Shown here piece after piece: positions 15,963 to 24,982 of a stretch of DNA of 64,000 bases. Every line of letters begins with the position of its first letter. The stretch's first letter is position 1. Source of the DNA: Terrisporobacter vanillatitrophus (GTDB lineage Bacteria; Bacillota; Clostridia; Peptostreptococcales; Peptostreptococcaceae); NCBI RefSeq assembly GCF_051148895.1, contig NZ_CP154625.1:1612001-1676000 (forward strand), given 5' to 3'. Both the position numbers and the translations under genes were made by a program. The notes under the pieces are model-generated. The model saw only the letters and a list, made by a program, of their open reading frames with translations, was not told where the DNA came from and did no database searches.

Positions 15963-17751
15963 GATTTTTATAAATAATAAAGAACAAACTGTAGAATTTG
16001 AAGAAAATAATACCTTAATGGATATTTTACTAAAAGAAAATATATTTGTAGATAACCCTTGTAATGGAAAGGGAGTTTGCGGAAAGTGTAAAATAAAACT
16101 TGTCTCTGGAGATTTAGGAGATTTATCAGAAACAGAAAAAAAATTCCTAAAGGAAGAAGAGATAAAAGAAAATATACGCCTTTCTTGTTTAGTAAAACCA
16201 AAAGAAGATATAAGTATAGAATTACTACAAAAAGAAAGAAAACACAAAGTATTAAGTAGTGGATATATGCCAAAGTTTCAATTTAATCCATCTATACACA
16301 AAAAACTTATAAAACTTGAAAAAGCTACATTGGAAAATCAAATACCTTTAGAAAATGAAATATTGAGACAGGTAAATGTGGAAAAATTAGATTGGAAATT
16401 ATTAAAAAATATAAGTAGTGAAGATGAAATACTTACAGCAGTTTTTAATAATGAAGAATTAATTTATTTGGAAAAAAATGATACTAGAGATAGAATTTAT
16501 GGAGTTGCCATAGATATAGGAACTACAACAGTAGTAACCTCTTTAATAGATATAAATACAGGGGAAGAATTATGTGTAGAATCCATGATTAATGCCCAAA
16601 AAACCTATGGTCTAGATGTTCTTACAAGAATTACTTATGAACTGGAAAATAGAAAAGATGGAATTGAAAATTTACAAAAATCCATAGTAAATTCTATTAA
16701 TGAAATGATAAGTAAAATGTGTGAAAAAACAAAAATTGATATAGAAAATATTTACGAAATTTCTGTGGCAGCCAATTGTACCATGATGCATATGTTACTT
16801 GGAATAGATGCAAAACCTATAGGTAAGTCACCTTTTGCACCCATATTTGTTGAAGCAAAAGATATTTTAGCAAGAGATATAGGATTAATTGGTTGTAGGG
16901 AGGCTAGACTTTATTGTTTACCATCAGTATCTGCATATATAGGAGCAGATATAGTGGCAGGAGCCTATGTGTGTGAATTGGAAAAATCAAAGGATAATAT
17001 ACTTTTTATAGATATAGGAACAAATGGAGAAATAGTTTTATCAAACAAAGGAAAATTACTATGTTGTTCTTGTGCAGCAGGGCCAGCTTTGGAAGGAATG
17101 AATATAAGCTGTGGAATGAGAGCAGCAGGTGGTGCCATAGAAGATGTGATTATTAATGAGAAAGAAAATGAAATAAAAATAATTGGAAATGAAAAGCCTG
17201 TAGGTATCTGTGGAAGTGGAATTTTAGCTGTAGTAAAAGAATTGCTTAAAACAGGTATAGTAAAAGATAACGGAGCTTTTATAAAATTAGATAATCTAGA
17301 TGAAGAAGATTATAGATTAAATAAATTACAACTTAATGATAAAAAAAGAGAATTTATTTTAGTTGATGGGCATGAAAAACTTTTAATAACACAAGGTGAC
17401 ATTAGACAAGTTCAACTAGCTAAGGGAGCCATATTATCAGGATTTTATGCTTTACTGAAAAAAGCAAATATAGATATGGTTGACTTGGAAAGCGTTATGA
17501 TTGCAGGGCAATTTGGTGCCCATGTAAGTGCAGATAGTTTAGTTGGAACAGGAATTTTACCAAAAGAAGTGAAAGAAAAAATAGTTTATGTGGGTAATTC
17601 ATCTAAGACAGGAGCATATATGGCTTTAATGTCTAAAGATGCAAAAGGTGACATGGAATTACTTGCAAAAAACATGGATTATATGGAGCTTGGAGCATCT
17701 GAAGGATACGAAAGATTATTTTCTAAATGTTTGAAGTTTCCAACCAATTGA
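15955..17751 (+). CDS. Corrinoid-activation 2Fe-2S/ASKHA protein (DUF4445, RACE/RamQ-like)
   Basis: 598 residues. The first 85 hold a plant-type 2Fe-2S ferredoxin with Cys 36, 42, 45 and 78 (NPCNGKGVCGKCK...RLSCLV). A linker leads to an ATPase of the ASKHA fold: YGVAIDIGTTTVVTSL, FIDIGTNGEIVLS, CSCAAGPALEGMNISCGMRAAGGAI and the C-terminal VMIAGQFGAH. Relatives reduce inactive Co(II) corrinoid protein to Co(I) with ATP. It overlaps the preceding gene by 8 bases and is followed by the last methyltransferase, so it serves this operon's corrinoid protein. GAGGAG precedes ATG 15955. Confidence 0.92.
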   Translation: MPKIFINNKEQTVEFEENNTLMDILLKENIFVDNPCNGKGVCGKCKIKLVSGDLGDLSETEKKFLKEEEIKENIRLSCLVKPKEDISIELLQKERKHKVLSSGYMPKFQFNPSIHKKLIKLEKATLENQIPLENEILRQVNVEKLDWKLLKNISSEDEILTAVFNNEELIYLEKNDTRDRIYGVAIDIGTTTVVTSLIDINTGEELCVESMINAQKTYGLDVLTRITYELENRKDGIENLQKSIVNSINEMISKMCEKTKIDIENIYEISVAANCTMMHMLLGIDAKPIGKSPFAPIFVEAKDILARDIGLIGCREARLYCLPSVSAYIGADIVAGAYVCELEKSKDNILFIDIGTNGEIVLSNKGKLLCCSCAAGPALEGMNISCGMRAAGGAIEDVIINEKENEIKIIGNEKPVGICGSGILAVVKELLKTGIVKDNGAFIKLDNLDEEDYRLNKLQLNDKKREFILVDGHEKLLITQGDIRQVQLAKGAILSGFYALLKKANIDMVDLESVMIAGQFGAHVSADSLVGTGILPKEVKEKIVYVGNSSKTGAYMALMSKDAKGDMELLAKNMDYMELGASEGYERLFSKCLKFPTN

Positions 17752-17781
17752 GAATATAGGGGATTTTAGGAGGAATATATA

Positions 17782-18849
17782 ATGCATAAAGATGATCAAA
17801 TGACACCGAGGGAAAGATCAGCAGCTTTTTTCTCAGGAAAAGAAATAGATAGAATACCAACAATGCCTTTTGTTACATCAATATCAGGTAAGGTAGTAGG
17901 AATGACATTTAGAGAAAAAACTAGTTGTGCAAAAAATCACGCCAATGCACAAATTGCATGTTACAAAAGATTTGGAAATGATGGTATTTCTATAGAATAT
18001 GGGTTACATGGAGTGGGAACAGCAATAGGAAGTAAAACAAATAATCCAGAAGATAGTGTACCAGCTATAATAGATCACTTTTTAAAAAATCTTAATGATT
18101 TAAGTGGTTTAGATTTATCAAAAGTTGAAAGAAAGAATGATCCATGGCTTCAACTAAATTATGATGCCTATAATATAGCACTAGATGAATGTGGAGATGA
18201 AGTGGAACCATCATTTAGTATGGTTGGTCCAATAACAGCAGCAGGAAGTCTTTATCCAGTGGAAAAATTATTAAGATCAATTAGAAAAGAACCAGAAAAA
18301 GTTCATGAATTAATGAGATTTAGTACAGATGCTTTAAAGTTAGTAATGGAAGACTTTTTAAAAGCAGGATCAGATATATCATTATGTGATCCAATTGCTT
18401 CAGGTACACTAATAGACAAGAGAACTTATAGAGAATTTGTACTTCCATACACAAAAGAATTAATAGATTATGTTCATAAATATGGAAGAACTGTTGCATA
18501 TCATGTTTGTGGAGACACTTCTCACATGACACTAGACTTAGTGGAAACTGGATGTGATATGTTAAGTATAGATAATAAAGTTAGTTTATTAGAAACAAAA
18601 AAATTAGTAGGGCATCTACTACCTATTGTAGGAAATGTGGACCCAGTGGAAGCAATTATGCTTGGTACTAAGGAAGATGTATATGAAGCTGTAAAAAATT
18701 GTATCAAAGATGGGTATGATAGCCCTAAAAAATACTTACTAAGTACAGGTTGTGGTATACCTATTAATTCACCAATTGAAAATATAGATGCCATGATGAG
18801 TGCTGCCAGAAAGTATGGTAAATGGCCAATAAATCCTAATAATTTTTAA
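17782..18849 (+). CDS. UroD-family corrinoid methyltransferase
   Basis: 355 residues. MTPRERSAAFFSGKEIDRIPTMPF is a typical start for this family. The zinc ligands are present: AYHVCGDTSHM gives His 241 and Cys 243, and STGCGIPINSP gives Cys 324. DISLCDPIASGTLID is the barrel block. Enzymes of this kind include O-demethylase methyltransferases of acetogens and Desulfitobacterium, so methoxy compounds are one candidate substrate. AGGAGG precedes ATG 17782, 30 bases behind the reactivase. A very GC-rich terminator closes the operon. Confidence 0.88.
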   Translation: MHKDDQMTPRERSAAFFSGKEIDRIPTMPFVTSISGKVVGMTFREKTSCAKNHANAQIACYKRFGNDGISIEYGLHGVGTAIGSKTNNPEDSVPAIIDHFLKNLNDLSGLDLSKVERKNDPWLQLNYDAYNIALDECGDEVEPSFSMVGPITAAGSLYPVEKLLRSIRKEPEKVHELMRFSTDALKLVMEDFLKAGSDISLCDPIASGTLIDKRTYREFVLPYTKELIDYVHKYGRTVAYHVCGDTSHMTLDLVETGCDMLSIDNKVSLLETKKLVGHLLPIVGNVDPVEAIMLGTKEDVYEAVKNCIKDGYDSPKKYLLSTGCGIPINSPIENIDAMMSAARKYGKWPINPNNF

Positions 18850-18868
18850 TAAAATTTAACCTAAAATT

Positions 18869-18910
18869 AAACTTAACCCCGGGGTCAACCTCGGGGTTAG
18901 GTTTGTTTAT
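18869..18910 (+). terminator. Strong GC-rich terminator of the methyltransfer operon
   Basis: Stem CTTAACCCCGGGG / CCTCGGGGTTAGG with a TTTGTTT tail. It is among the most GC-rich segments in the window, so it is clearly selected. Confidence 0.85.
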
Positions 18911-18993
18911 ACAAAAATCCAAAATTAAAAAAAGAAAGAACCAATTTTTGTATAATTATATAAAAGGATATAATATAATTAGATATAAACTAT

Positions 18994-19016
18994 TACACAT
19001 TGGTACCATTATGTGT
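18994..19016. promoter_or_regulatory. Nested palindrome before the CPBP gene
   Basis: TACACAT and ATGTGTA flank TGGTACCA, itself a perfect palindrome; the two spacers differ by two bases. It lies about 35 bases before the start at 19049. It could be an operator or a leader hairpin. Confidence 0.35.
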
Positions 19017-19048
19017 AGTAAAAATTGTTTATATAACAGGGGGAAGCT

Positions 19049-19690
19049 ATGGGAGATATAAAAAGGTTGCCTATAATTGTAATGTTTTTAATGGGAATTC
19101 TATCTTTTACAAATTTATTTGGCTTAAATATCTCATCAGCGTGTATTTTCATAGGAGTTGGATTTTTCTTTATCAATAAGGTTCTTGAAAAACAGTTAAT
19201 GAAAGATAGTGGACTTGATATAAAGTCAATTGGAACTAATTTAAAAGATAGAAAGATATGGATCTGGCTTATACTACCTATAATTGTGGATGCAGTTTGT
19301 ATTCTAATTTCTAAATCATTTTTACCTGAATATATTGAATTTGAGACTGCAAGAGCAGGGGCCTTTGTACCAATTGAAATAAGTATATCATCAGTTATTT
19401 TATTTTTCGTCTTTGCCTTGGGAGAGGAAATTGCATGGAGGGCATTCTTTCAAAATCAATTAAGCAAAGCCTTACCTATTATACCCGTTTTATTCATTTC
19501 ATCTTTATTATTTACTTTAGGTCATTTTAAAGGGGGAAATCCTACTGTAGTAGTATATGGCCTATTCTTTACTTTTATAAATAGTATTTTATACGGGGTC
19601 ATCTTCCATAAAACAAAAAATGCATGGGTTAGTGCAATAGCACATTTTACAGCCAATATGTTTGAGGTTATAGTATTCACATTAATTTAA
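19049..19690 (+). CDS. CPBP-family intramembrane protease (CAAX-type)
   Basis: 213 residues with six or so membrane helices. The three motifs of the family are present: GEEIAWRAFFQNQL (EExxxR form), LGHFKGG and AHFTANMF, giving the catalytic Glu and His residues inside the membrane. Bacterial members often act in bacteriocin self-protection or cell-envelope roles; no bacteriocin gene is seen beside it. ACAGGGGG precedes ATG 19049. Single-gene unit closed by a hairpin at 19714. Confidence 0.85.
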   Translation: MGDIKRLPIIVMFLMGILSFTNLFGLNISSACIFIGVGFFFINKVLEKQLMKDSGLDIKSIGTNLKDRKIWIWLILPIIVDAVCILISKSFLPEYIEFETARAGAFVPIEISISSVILFFVFALGEEIAWRAFFQNQLSKALPIIPVLFISSLLFTLGHFKGGNPTVVVYGLFFTFINSILYGVIFHKTKNAWVSAIAHFTANMFEVIVFTLI

Positions 19691-19713
19691 TAGAGATTAG
19701 AGTTATTTAAAAT

Positions 19714-19744
19714 GGGCTTATCTCAATGATAAGCTATTTTTTTT
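19714..19744 (+). terminator. Terminator after the CPBP gene
   Basis: Stem GGCTTATC / GATAAGCT with a run of eight Ts. Confidence 0.75.
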
Positions 19745-19749
19745 GTGTA

Positions 19750-19920
19750 GTTCCATTATTTATAGCTACAGCAAAAGGAAAAACAGCAGTATTTGAGCGT
19801 AAAACTGTAACATGTCTTGGGGGGAAAGCAGTATTTGGATTTGGCCAATTTCCTAATTATCCAGATGGCATAGAGTATTTTTTAACAGTTAGCTGTTTGT
19901 GGATAAGGAGGAAAGTGTAG
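19750..19920 (+). pseudogene. Relic of a DUF169-family protein
   Basis: The reading ATAKGKTAVFERKTVTCLGGKAVFGFG followed by FPNYPDGIEYFLTV matches the DUF169 core (KGKTAVF..DTI.C.GGK.GLGF....PGGIEYFL). There is no proper start: the frame begins inside the terminator of the previous gene, and it ends at TAG 19920 far short of the family length of about 230 residues. Coding-like text may go on to about 20020 in broken frames. Confidence 0.5.
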
Positions 19921-20023
19921 GGGGAAAGTTTCTTGGAGAAACATTTGTGGCATAGAGTAATGGTGAAAATGGAAAGCTAACTAATAGTCATAAGAACAGA
20001 AAAAATACTAATTACAGAATCTG

Positions 20024-20590
20024 CTATGAGTGCAACAGACTAAGACCTAGTTTATATGCACGATCTAAGATTTTTTTATTTGACTTAGTTGAGTTTTTTT
20101 CAAAAGCTTTTGTAGCAATTAATGTTTTATAGTGCTCAAGGCCCATTCCTTTTAGATGTTTTGCAGTATATTTAAAGTATTTTTTAAATAAAAATGAAAA
20201 AGGAGCAGCTTGAGTATAAACCATTATAAGCTTTTTTTTATGGGACCTAGGTATATGTTTGCCTTTATCAATTGTAGTTAAAGGGTATAATCTATCTAGC
20301 ATAAGCTTTGTTTGAGCTGATACTTGGCATATATATACTGGTGATCCTATTATTACATAATCAGCATCTTTTATTTCATCATAAATTATTTGCATATCAT
20401 CTTTAACTGCACAACCATGTATATTTCTACAATATAGACATCCTTGGCATCCTTTTATATTCATATCATTTAGATAGAATTTTTTTATAGTTGAGTTAGA
20501 AGATTCAGCTCCATCTAAAATTTTTTGAATTATTGTATCTACATTTCCATTTTTTCTTGGACTACCTACAAATGCTACTATTTTACTCAT
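20024..20590 (-). CDS. Flavodoxin-like NAD(P)H-dependent oxidoreductase
   Basis: 188 residues. MSKIVAFVGSPRKNGNVDTII is the FMN-phosphate loop of the NADPH-dependent FMN reductase family; IKGCQGCLYCRNIHGC is the Cys pair block of the iron-sulfur-flavoprotein-like subgroup, and IIGSPVYICQVSAQTKLMLDR is the flavin-binding segment. It probably reduces flavins or quinones. GGGGGG precedes ATG 20590. It lies 15 bases behind the MarR gene in the same direction, so the two form an operon under the perfect palindrome at 21059. Confidence 0.85.
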   Translation of the reverse strand: MSKIVAFVGSPRKNGNVDTIIQKILDGAESSNSTIKKFYLNDMNIKGCQGCLYCRNIHGCAVKDDMQIIYDEIKDADYVIIGSPVYICQVSAQTKLMLDRLYPLTTIDKGKHIPRSHKKKLIMVYTQAAPFSFLFKKYFKYTAKHLKGMGLEHYKTLIATKAFEKNSTKSNKKILDRAYKLGLSLLHS

Positions 20591-20605
20591 ATAAATTTCC
20601 CCCCA

Positions 20606-21040
20606 TTATTTTACTTCTTCTAGATTTTTATAGATTCGATTTAAATAATTTTCAAATTCTATTATTTCTTTATCTGTGAAGTTTTTATAATATATATTTT
20701 CCATTTTATGAACTGTGTTTTCATAAATTTTAACTTCTTCAATTGCTTTATCTGTTATAGATACTAAAGTTATTCTTTTATCTAATTCACTAATTTGTTT
20801 TGAAATATATCCACTTAAATGAAGTCTATCTAACATACTAGTTAAGGTAGATTTACTAAGAGATAATTCTGTACATAAATCATTAATAGACATTTTATTT
20901 TTTTTACTTAATACAAATAAAATTTTACCCTGGGCATGATTTATATTTGGTGATGTAGTAGTTTTCATTAATTTTGTAAATATTCTACCTGATAAGTAAT
21001 TGATTTTATTTATTAATAATCCACCTATTTTATTTTCCAT
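20606..21040 (-). CDS. MarR-family regulator of the flavodoxin operon
   Basis: 144 residues. The winged helix reads KMSINDLCTELSLSKSTLTSMLDRLHLSGYISKQISELDKRITLVSITDKA, with the DKR wing. AGGAG precedes ATG 21040. It is the first gene of the operon with the oxidoreductase at 20024, a common arrangement in which a MarR repressor controls its own operon and responds to a ligand or oxidant. The only Cys visible is in the recognition region (DLCTEL), so thiol sensing is possible but unproven. Confidence 0.88.
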   Translation of the reverse strand: MENKIGGLLINKINYLSGRIFTKLMKTTTSPNINHAQGKILFVLSKKNKMSINDLCTELSLSKSTLTSMLDRLHLSGYISKQISELDKRITLVSITDKAIEEVKIYENTVHKMENIYYKNFTDKEIIEFENYLNRIYKNLEEVK

Positions 21041-21058
21041 AAATTACACTCCTATAAT

Positions 21059-21084
21059 AAAATAGTACTATATAGTACTATTTT
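21059..21084. promoter_or_regulatory. 26-bp perfect palindrome, MarR autoregulatory operator
   Basis: Each half reads AAAATAGTACTAT; the 26 bases equal their reverse complement exactly. It lies 19 bases before the MarR start, where it would cover the promoter. Confidence 0.75.
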
Positions 21085-21230
21085 ATTATATATATCTTTA
21101 ACAGAAAAAACAATAGAATAAATTTTTTTATGCTTATTTTAAATATATTAGACAAACTTTCATGATTAAATTAAAAAAGTTTATATAAATATTAAAAAAT
21201 AAACGTATTCCAGTTGAGATTATCAAATAA

Positions 21231-21300
21231 AAGGTCATTTGAAATACACTCCAATTGTATTTTTCTAAAGAAAACCCAAGAGTATATTCAAATGACCTTA
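21231..21300 (-). terminator. Long terminator hairpin of the ABC transporter operon
   Basis: On the minus strand AAGGTCATTTGAA pairs perfectly with TTCAAATGACCTT, and the stem extends inward through AATATACTC / GAGTGTATT with one wobble. The loop is about 27 bases and a TTTTATTT tail follows. It begins 8 bases behind the permease stop. Confidence 0.75.
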
Positions 21301-21308
21301 TTGTCCTG

Positions 21309-22922
21309 TTAAGCGCCTTCAATCATATCACGTTTGCTATATCCAATATAGCCAAATATCATCAAGACCATACTAATCACTGTTATAGTAATAAATATTT
21401 GTCCATCAAACTTATCTATTGGCATGCGTGGAATCCAACTTTGAACAGCTGTTTTTGAAAACCATTGTGGCAAGTCTAAAATTCCGCCAAAGTAATTTAA
21501 AGCAAAAGAATAGGCAAGATATATATAAATAGTTTTACCTAGTTTTGGTGTCCAACCTAAAGCCAAAGCTGCAAGTCCGATAAAGAACAACACAGAAGGC
21601 AAGAAGTTATAACCTGCTACAATAAAATCTCCCATATTCATAGATGAGCTATTATCCATTACATAAATTGCTGCACCACCCAGACCAACTGAAGCTAGCA
21701 AAATTCCCACTACTCCAGTAATAATTGCCAAAATAACACTGGTCCAGTAAAGCTTAGCCCTAGACACTTTTGTTGAATAAAGCTGACTTAAATGTAGCCT
21801 TACTTCTTCTGAGAAAAGTTTATTAACAATGGCAATTGGTAAAATAGAAACCAATGCAATCATGACCATCATAATAGTTCCAGTAAATGATTCTTCGATT
21901 GAAACACCTGATATGGCAAACATTTGACTTATCATTTCATTACTTTCAATAAATGTCTGCATATCTCCATAAATGGAACCATAGGCTGCTCCCATAATTA
22001 CAAAAGCAACTAACCAGCTAATTATTACGCCTTTGTTAAGCTTAATAAATAAACCAGGTATCCACAACAATGATTTTTTTGCTGTTGCTCTCCCTTCTCT
22101 TTCAGGTAAGTAACCAGCACCCATATCACGACCGCCTTCAAGTGCAAAGGCAATAATCACTAGGATGATACTGAAGATTATAGCAAAAACTAGGGGTAAC
22201 CAATTATTTTCAGTAAATGGATAAGTCAAATAAATCCAACCCATAGGATTGATCATGGAGAAATCAATATTTGATATATCTGTACCAGCACGAACAATAT
22301 ATAGTAAACCTATAATACTCAAAGATGAACCAGTTGCACCAGATGAAGATGGCATAATTTGCGCCATAACTAATGCAATTACAGCTCCCAAAATACCAGC
22401 CATTCCAACAGATGCACCAAATAATAATGATCCTTTGGCAGAAATAGTATCTGCACCAAAGCTATTCATAAGGCCACTAATAAAAAGGGCTAATAAAATA
22501 TTGATGAGTACTATTTCAGTAATCACAGCAAGGGAATTAGCTTGACGGCCTACTTGAAAGGAGCGTACTAGTTCAGTAAGGCCATAATCTTCTTCCTTAC
22601 GAGTATGATTCACCACATGCAAAGCAGACATTATCATGGCAAATAAACCACAGAATAACAACATTTCATGAGCATACATTGCCCCCAAAGTATAATCAAC
22701 TGCTGTGTCTACTGGTGTGGGACCCACCATTGAAATCATAGCAGGGTTTTTCATGGTTTCATACATTCCTAGTAAACCTTGCCCCTTACTAATTTCTTCA
22801 AAGGCTGGAACAAAACCAGCTGAAAACAAACCTAAACCTAAAATCCAGATGATTATTTTTTTCCAATCACGTTTCAAATATTGTACAAATAGAGCACCCC
22901 AACGTGCAAATTTTTCTTTCAT
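21309..22922 (-). CDS. ABC-2 type exporter permease (polyketide/drug-export type)
   Basis: 537 residues with about 12 membrane helices in two six-helix halves joined near residue 280 by a charged loop (LEGGRDMGAGYLPEREGRA). The layout and this loop resemble the TnrB3/COG3559 exporters of polyketide antibiotics and multidrug permeases of lactic bacteria. It pairs with the ATPase gene at 22945, 22 bases upstream, and so should form a heteromeric or homodimeric drug exporter in the membrane. CGGAGG precedes ATG 22922. The divergent TetR gene at 24158 is the likely regulator. Confidence 0.82.
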   Translation of the reverse strand: MKEKFARWGALFVQYLKRDWKKIIIWILGLGLFSAGFVPAFEEISKGQGLLGMYETMKNPAMISMVGPTPVDTAVDYTLGAMYAHEMLLFCGLFAMIMSALHVVNHTRKEEDYGLTELVRSFQVGRQANSLAVITEIVLINILLALFISGLMNSFGADTISAKGSLLFGASVGMAGILGAVIALVMAQIMPSSSGATGSSLSIIGLLYIVRAGTDISNIDFSMINPMGWIYLTYPFTENNWLPLVFAIIFSIILVIIAFALEGGRDMGAGYLPEREGRATAKKSLLWIPGLFIKLNKGVIISWLVAFVIMGAAYGSIYGDMQTFIESNEMISQMFAISGVSIEESFTGTIMMVMIALVSILPIAIVNKLFSEEVRLHLSQLYSTKVSRAKLYWTSVILAIITGVVGILLASVGLGGAAIYVMDNSSSMNMGDFIVAGYNFLPSVLFFIGLAALALGWTPKLGKTIYIYLAYSFALNYFGGILDLPQWFSKTAVQSWIPRMPIDKFDGQIFITITVISMVLMIFGYIGYSKRDMIEGA

Positions 22923-22944
22923 AATATTACCTCCGTTTCAACCC

Positions 22945-23826
22945 TTAGACTTCATAATGACGCATGAATAGGTCTTCAAGCGTTGGTGGCACAGATTCAA
23001 ACTTTTTAACACCTAATTTTGCCGCTTGAGATAAAATATCATTAATATATTTATTATCCACAGAGAATGTGGCTTGATTGCCTACTTGCTTGAAATCATG
23101 GACACCCTTAACAGATTTCATATGACCCACATCACCTTCTGTTACCACAGTAACTGTAGAACGAGTTAAGTGACGCAACTCATCCAATGTTCCAGTTTCA
23201 ACAACTTTTCCTTGACGAATAATAACTACCTTATCTGCTAAACGTTCAACTTCACTCAAAATATGAGAAGATAGTAAAATTGCTTTACCTTTGTTTTTGA
23301 TTTTTTCAACTTCATCTTGGAAAACGGCTTCCATCAAAGGATCAAGACCGGAAGTAGGTTCATCAAAAATATACAAATCAGAGTCAACTGACAATGCGGC
23401 AATTAAACCAACTTTTTGGCGATTTCCTTTTGAATAGCTCTTTGCCTTTTTCTTAGGATCCAATTCAAAACGTTTAATCAAATAGTCACGCTTTTCTTTG
23501 TCTCCACCACCATGTAATTTAATAAATAAATCAATAATTTCTCCACCTGTTAAACTTCCCCAAAGAGCCACATCTCCTGGAACATAAGAAATTCGCTTAT
23601 GAATTTCAAGACTATCCTTCCAAACATCCTTGCCAAAAATTTTTACATCACCAGCATCACCCTTGATAATTCCAAGCAAAGTACGAATGGTTGTTGACTT
23701 ACCCGCACCATTTGGTCCAATAAAACCCACAACTTCTCCAGCATTTACAGTGAATGTAACATCATGCAATGCCTTAAATTTACCGAATTTTTTTTGTAAG
23801 CCTTGAACTTTTATAATTTCCTCCAT
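22945..23826 (-). CDS. ABC transporter ATP-binding protein
   Basis: 293 residues. Walker A GPNGAGKST, the signature region SYSKGNRQKVGLIAAL (Ser-Lys-Gly-Asn-Arg in place of LSGGQ, as in many drug-export ATPases), Walker B LYIFDEPTSGLD and the switch His of SSHILSEVERL are all seen. The C-terminal 80 residues form an accessory domain ending LEDLFMRHYEV. It powers the permease encoded next. AGGAG precedes ATG 23826. Operon of two genes, preceded by the inverted repeats at 23911. Confidence 0.93.
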   Translation of the reverse strand: MEEIIKVQGLQKKFGKFKALHDVTFTVNAGEVVGFIGPNGAGKSTTIRTLLGIIKGDAGDVKIFGKDVWKDSLEIHKRISYVPGDVALWGSLTGGEIIDLFIKLHGGGDKEKRDYLIKRFELDPKKKAKSYSKGNRQKVGLIAALSVDSDLYIFDEPTSGLDPLMEAVFQDEVEKIKNKGKAILLSSHILSEVERLADKVVIIRQGKVVETGTLDELRHLTRSTVTVVTEGDVGHMKSVKGVHDFKQVGNQATFSVDNKYINDILSQAAKLGVKKFESVPPTLEDLFMRHYEV

Positions 23827-23910
23827 AACATTAAAGCTCCTTTCAAAAAATAATTTAAAATAGTTTTATAACGTGCTTTCCAGTTTAAAACAAAGTTTAA
23901 AAATTTGCCA

Positions 23911-23952
23911 TAATAATATGAACTATAAATGCATTAAAAGTTCATATTATTA
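23911..23952. promoter_or_regulatory. Inverted repeat with 14-bp perfect arms between ABC and TetR genes
   Basis: TAATAATATGAACT pairs with AGTTCATATTATTA around a 14-base centre. Related AGTTCAT or ATGAACT half-sites recur near 23975-24005 and 24097 in the same 330-base gap. The gap holds both divergent promoters, so this is a probable binding region for the TetR protein. Confidence 0.6.
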
Positions 23953-24157
23953 CTTTTTTAACTTGATTTTAAACTAAAGTTCATTTATAGGTTCATTATA
24001 GAACTTTTTTTTAGTATAGTCAATTAAAAAACAATATTTGGAACTATTGCTTATTTGATAATTCACAACTATTATTATATAATTATAAAAAAGAGAAATA
24101 TGAACTAATTTTCTATAAATATTTTATAGTTATGATATATAGAAGGGAGAATTGCCA

Positions 24158-24754
24158 ATGAATGGTTATGAAAAACGAACACAGGAAAAGAAAAATCAAG
24201 TTTTAGAAGCAACTTTTCATTTGATGAATACAGATGCTGGCATAGAAAATTTAACTATGGATGATATATCCAAAAATTCCAATGTTGGCAAAACATCAAT
24301 TTTTAAGTATTTTGAAAGTAAAGAAAATCTTATCTATGAGGTTTTTAAGGGTTTTTTGAATGAAATGGGAGAAACAGCTCGAAAAATCATGGATGAAAAT
24401 AAACCTTTTGAAGAAACCATTATTGCCATAAGTCAGAATAAAATCAATTATCTGGAAAAAGTTAATAAGCAGTTTTATTTGGATTTAATGGATTTTTTCA
24501 CCAAGAAGGATGATGAAGGATTATCTTTGATAATGCAGGAATATACCAAGGAAAGCTACAGTCTCATGTTGGATTTATTCCATCGTGGGCGCAAAGAAGG
24601 TAAGGTTGATTTGAAATACTCAGACGAATTTCTTATGATCTATTTCCAAGCACTTGTTGAAGGTATCTCCAGCCCACACATCTACCAAAAAATTCTTCCT
24701 TACACAGCTCAGTGGACAGAGCTTTTGATTAAAGGTATTGCACCAAGTAAATAA
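24158..24754 (+). CDS. TetR-family transcriptional regulator
   Basis: 198 residues. The helix-turn-helix is LTMDDISKNSNVGKTSIFKYFESKENLIYEVFKGF, directly after RTQEKKNQVLEATFHLM, as in TetR/AcrR proteins. The remaining 130 helical residues form the ligand pocket and dimer face. GGGAG at 24145 points to ATG 24158, two codons inside the longer possible reading. It is divergent from the ABC exporter genes and probably represses them until a drug-like ligand binds. A terminator follows at 24769. Confidence 0.9.
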   Translation: MNGYEKRTQEKKNQVLEATFHLMNTDAGIENLTMDDISKNSNVGKTSIFKYFESKENLIYEVFKGFLNEMGETARKIMDENKPFEETIIAISQNKINYLEKVNKQFYLDLMDFFTKKDDEGLSLIMQEYTKESYSLMLDLFHRGRKEGKVDLKYSDEFLMIYFQALVEGISSPHIYQKILPYTAQWTELLIKGIAPSK

Positions 24755-24768
24755 ATTTAAAGCAAAAC

Positions 24769-24808
24769 AAGGCTATCTCGCCAAAATGGTGAGGTAGCCT
24801 ATATTTTT
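24769..24808 (+). terminator. Terminator after the TetR gene
   Basis: Stem AGGCTATCTCGCCA / TGGTGAGGTAGCCT with wobble pairs, followed by ATATTTTT. Confidence 0.8.
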
Positions 24809-24982
24809 GCAAAAAACAACAATAAATTGAAAAATAAAAATATTACTATAAAAAAATTTGATACACATAGGGGCATTATTGAAAATTGTCGTTTTTTATT
24901 GTTGACGAATTATTTGTGTGATATATTTATCAAGTAAAAAACAAAGGAAATAATTTCAAAAAATATTTTAGGAGAGAGTAAA

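Noticed and set aside
15930..16273. Minus-strand open frames opposite the reactivase gene
   Set aside because: Shadow frames of a clear 598-residue protein with intact motifs; no ribosome binding site.
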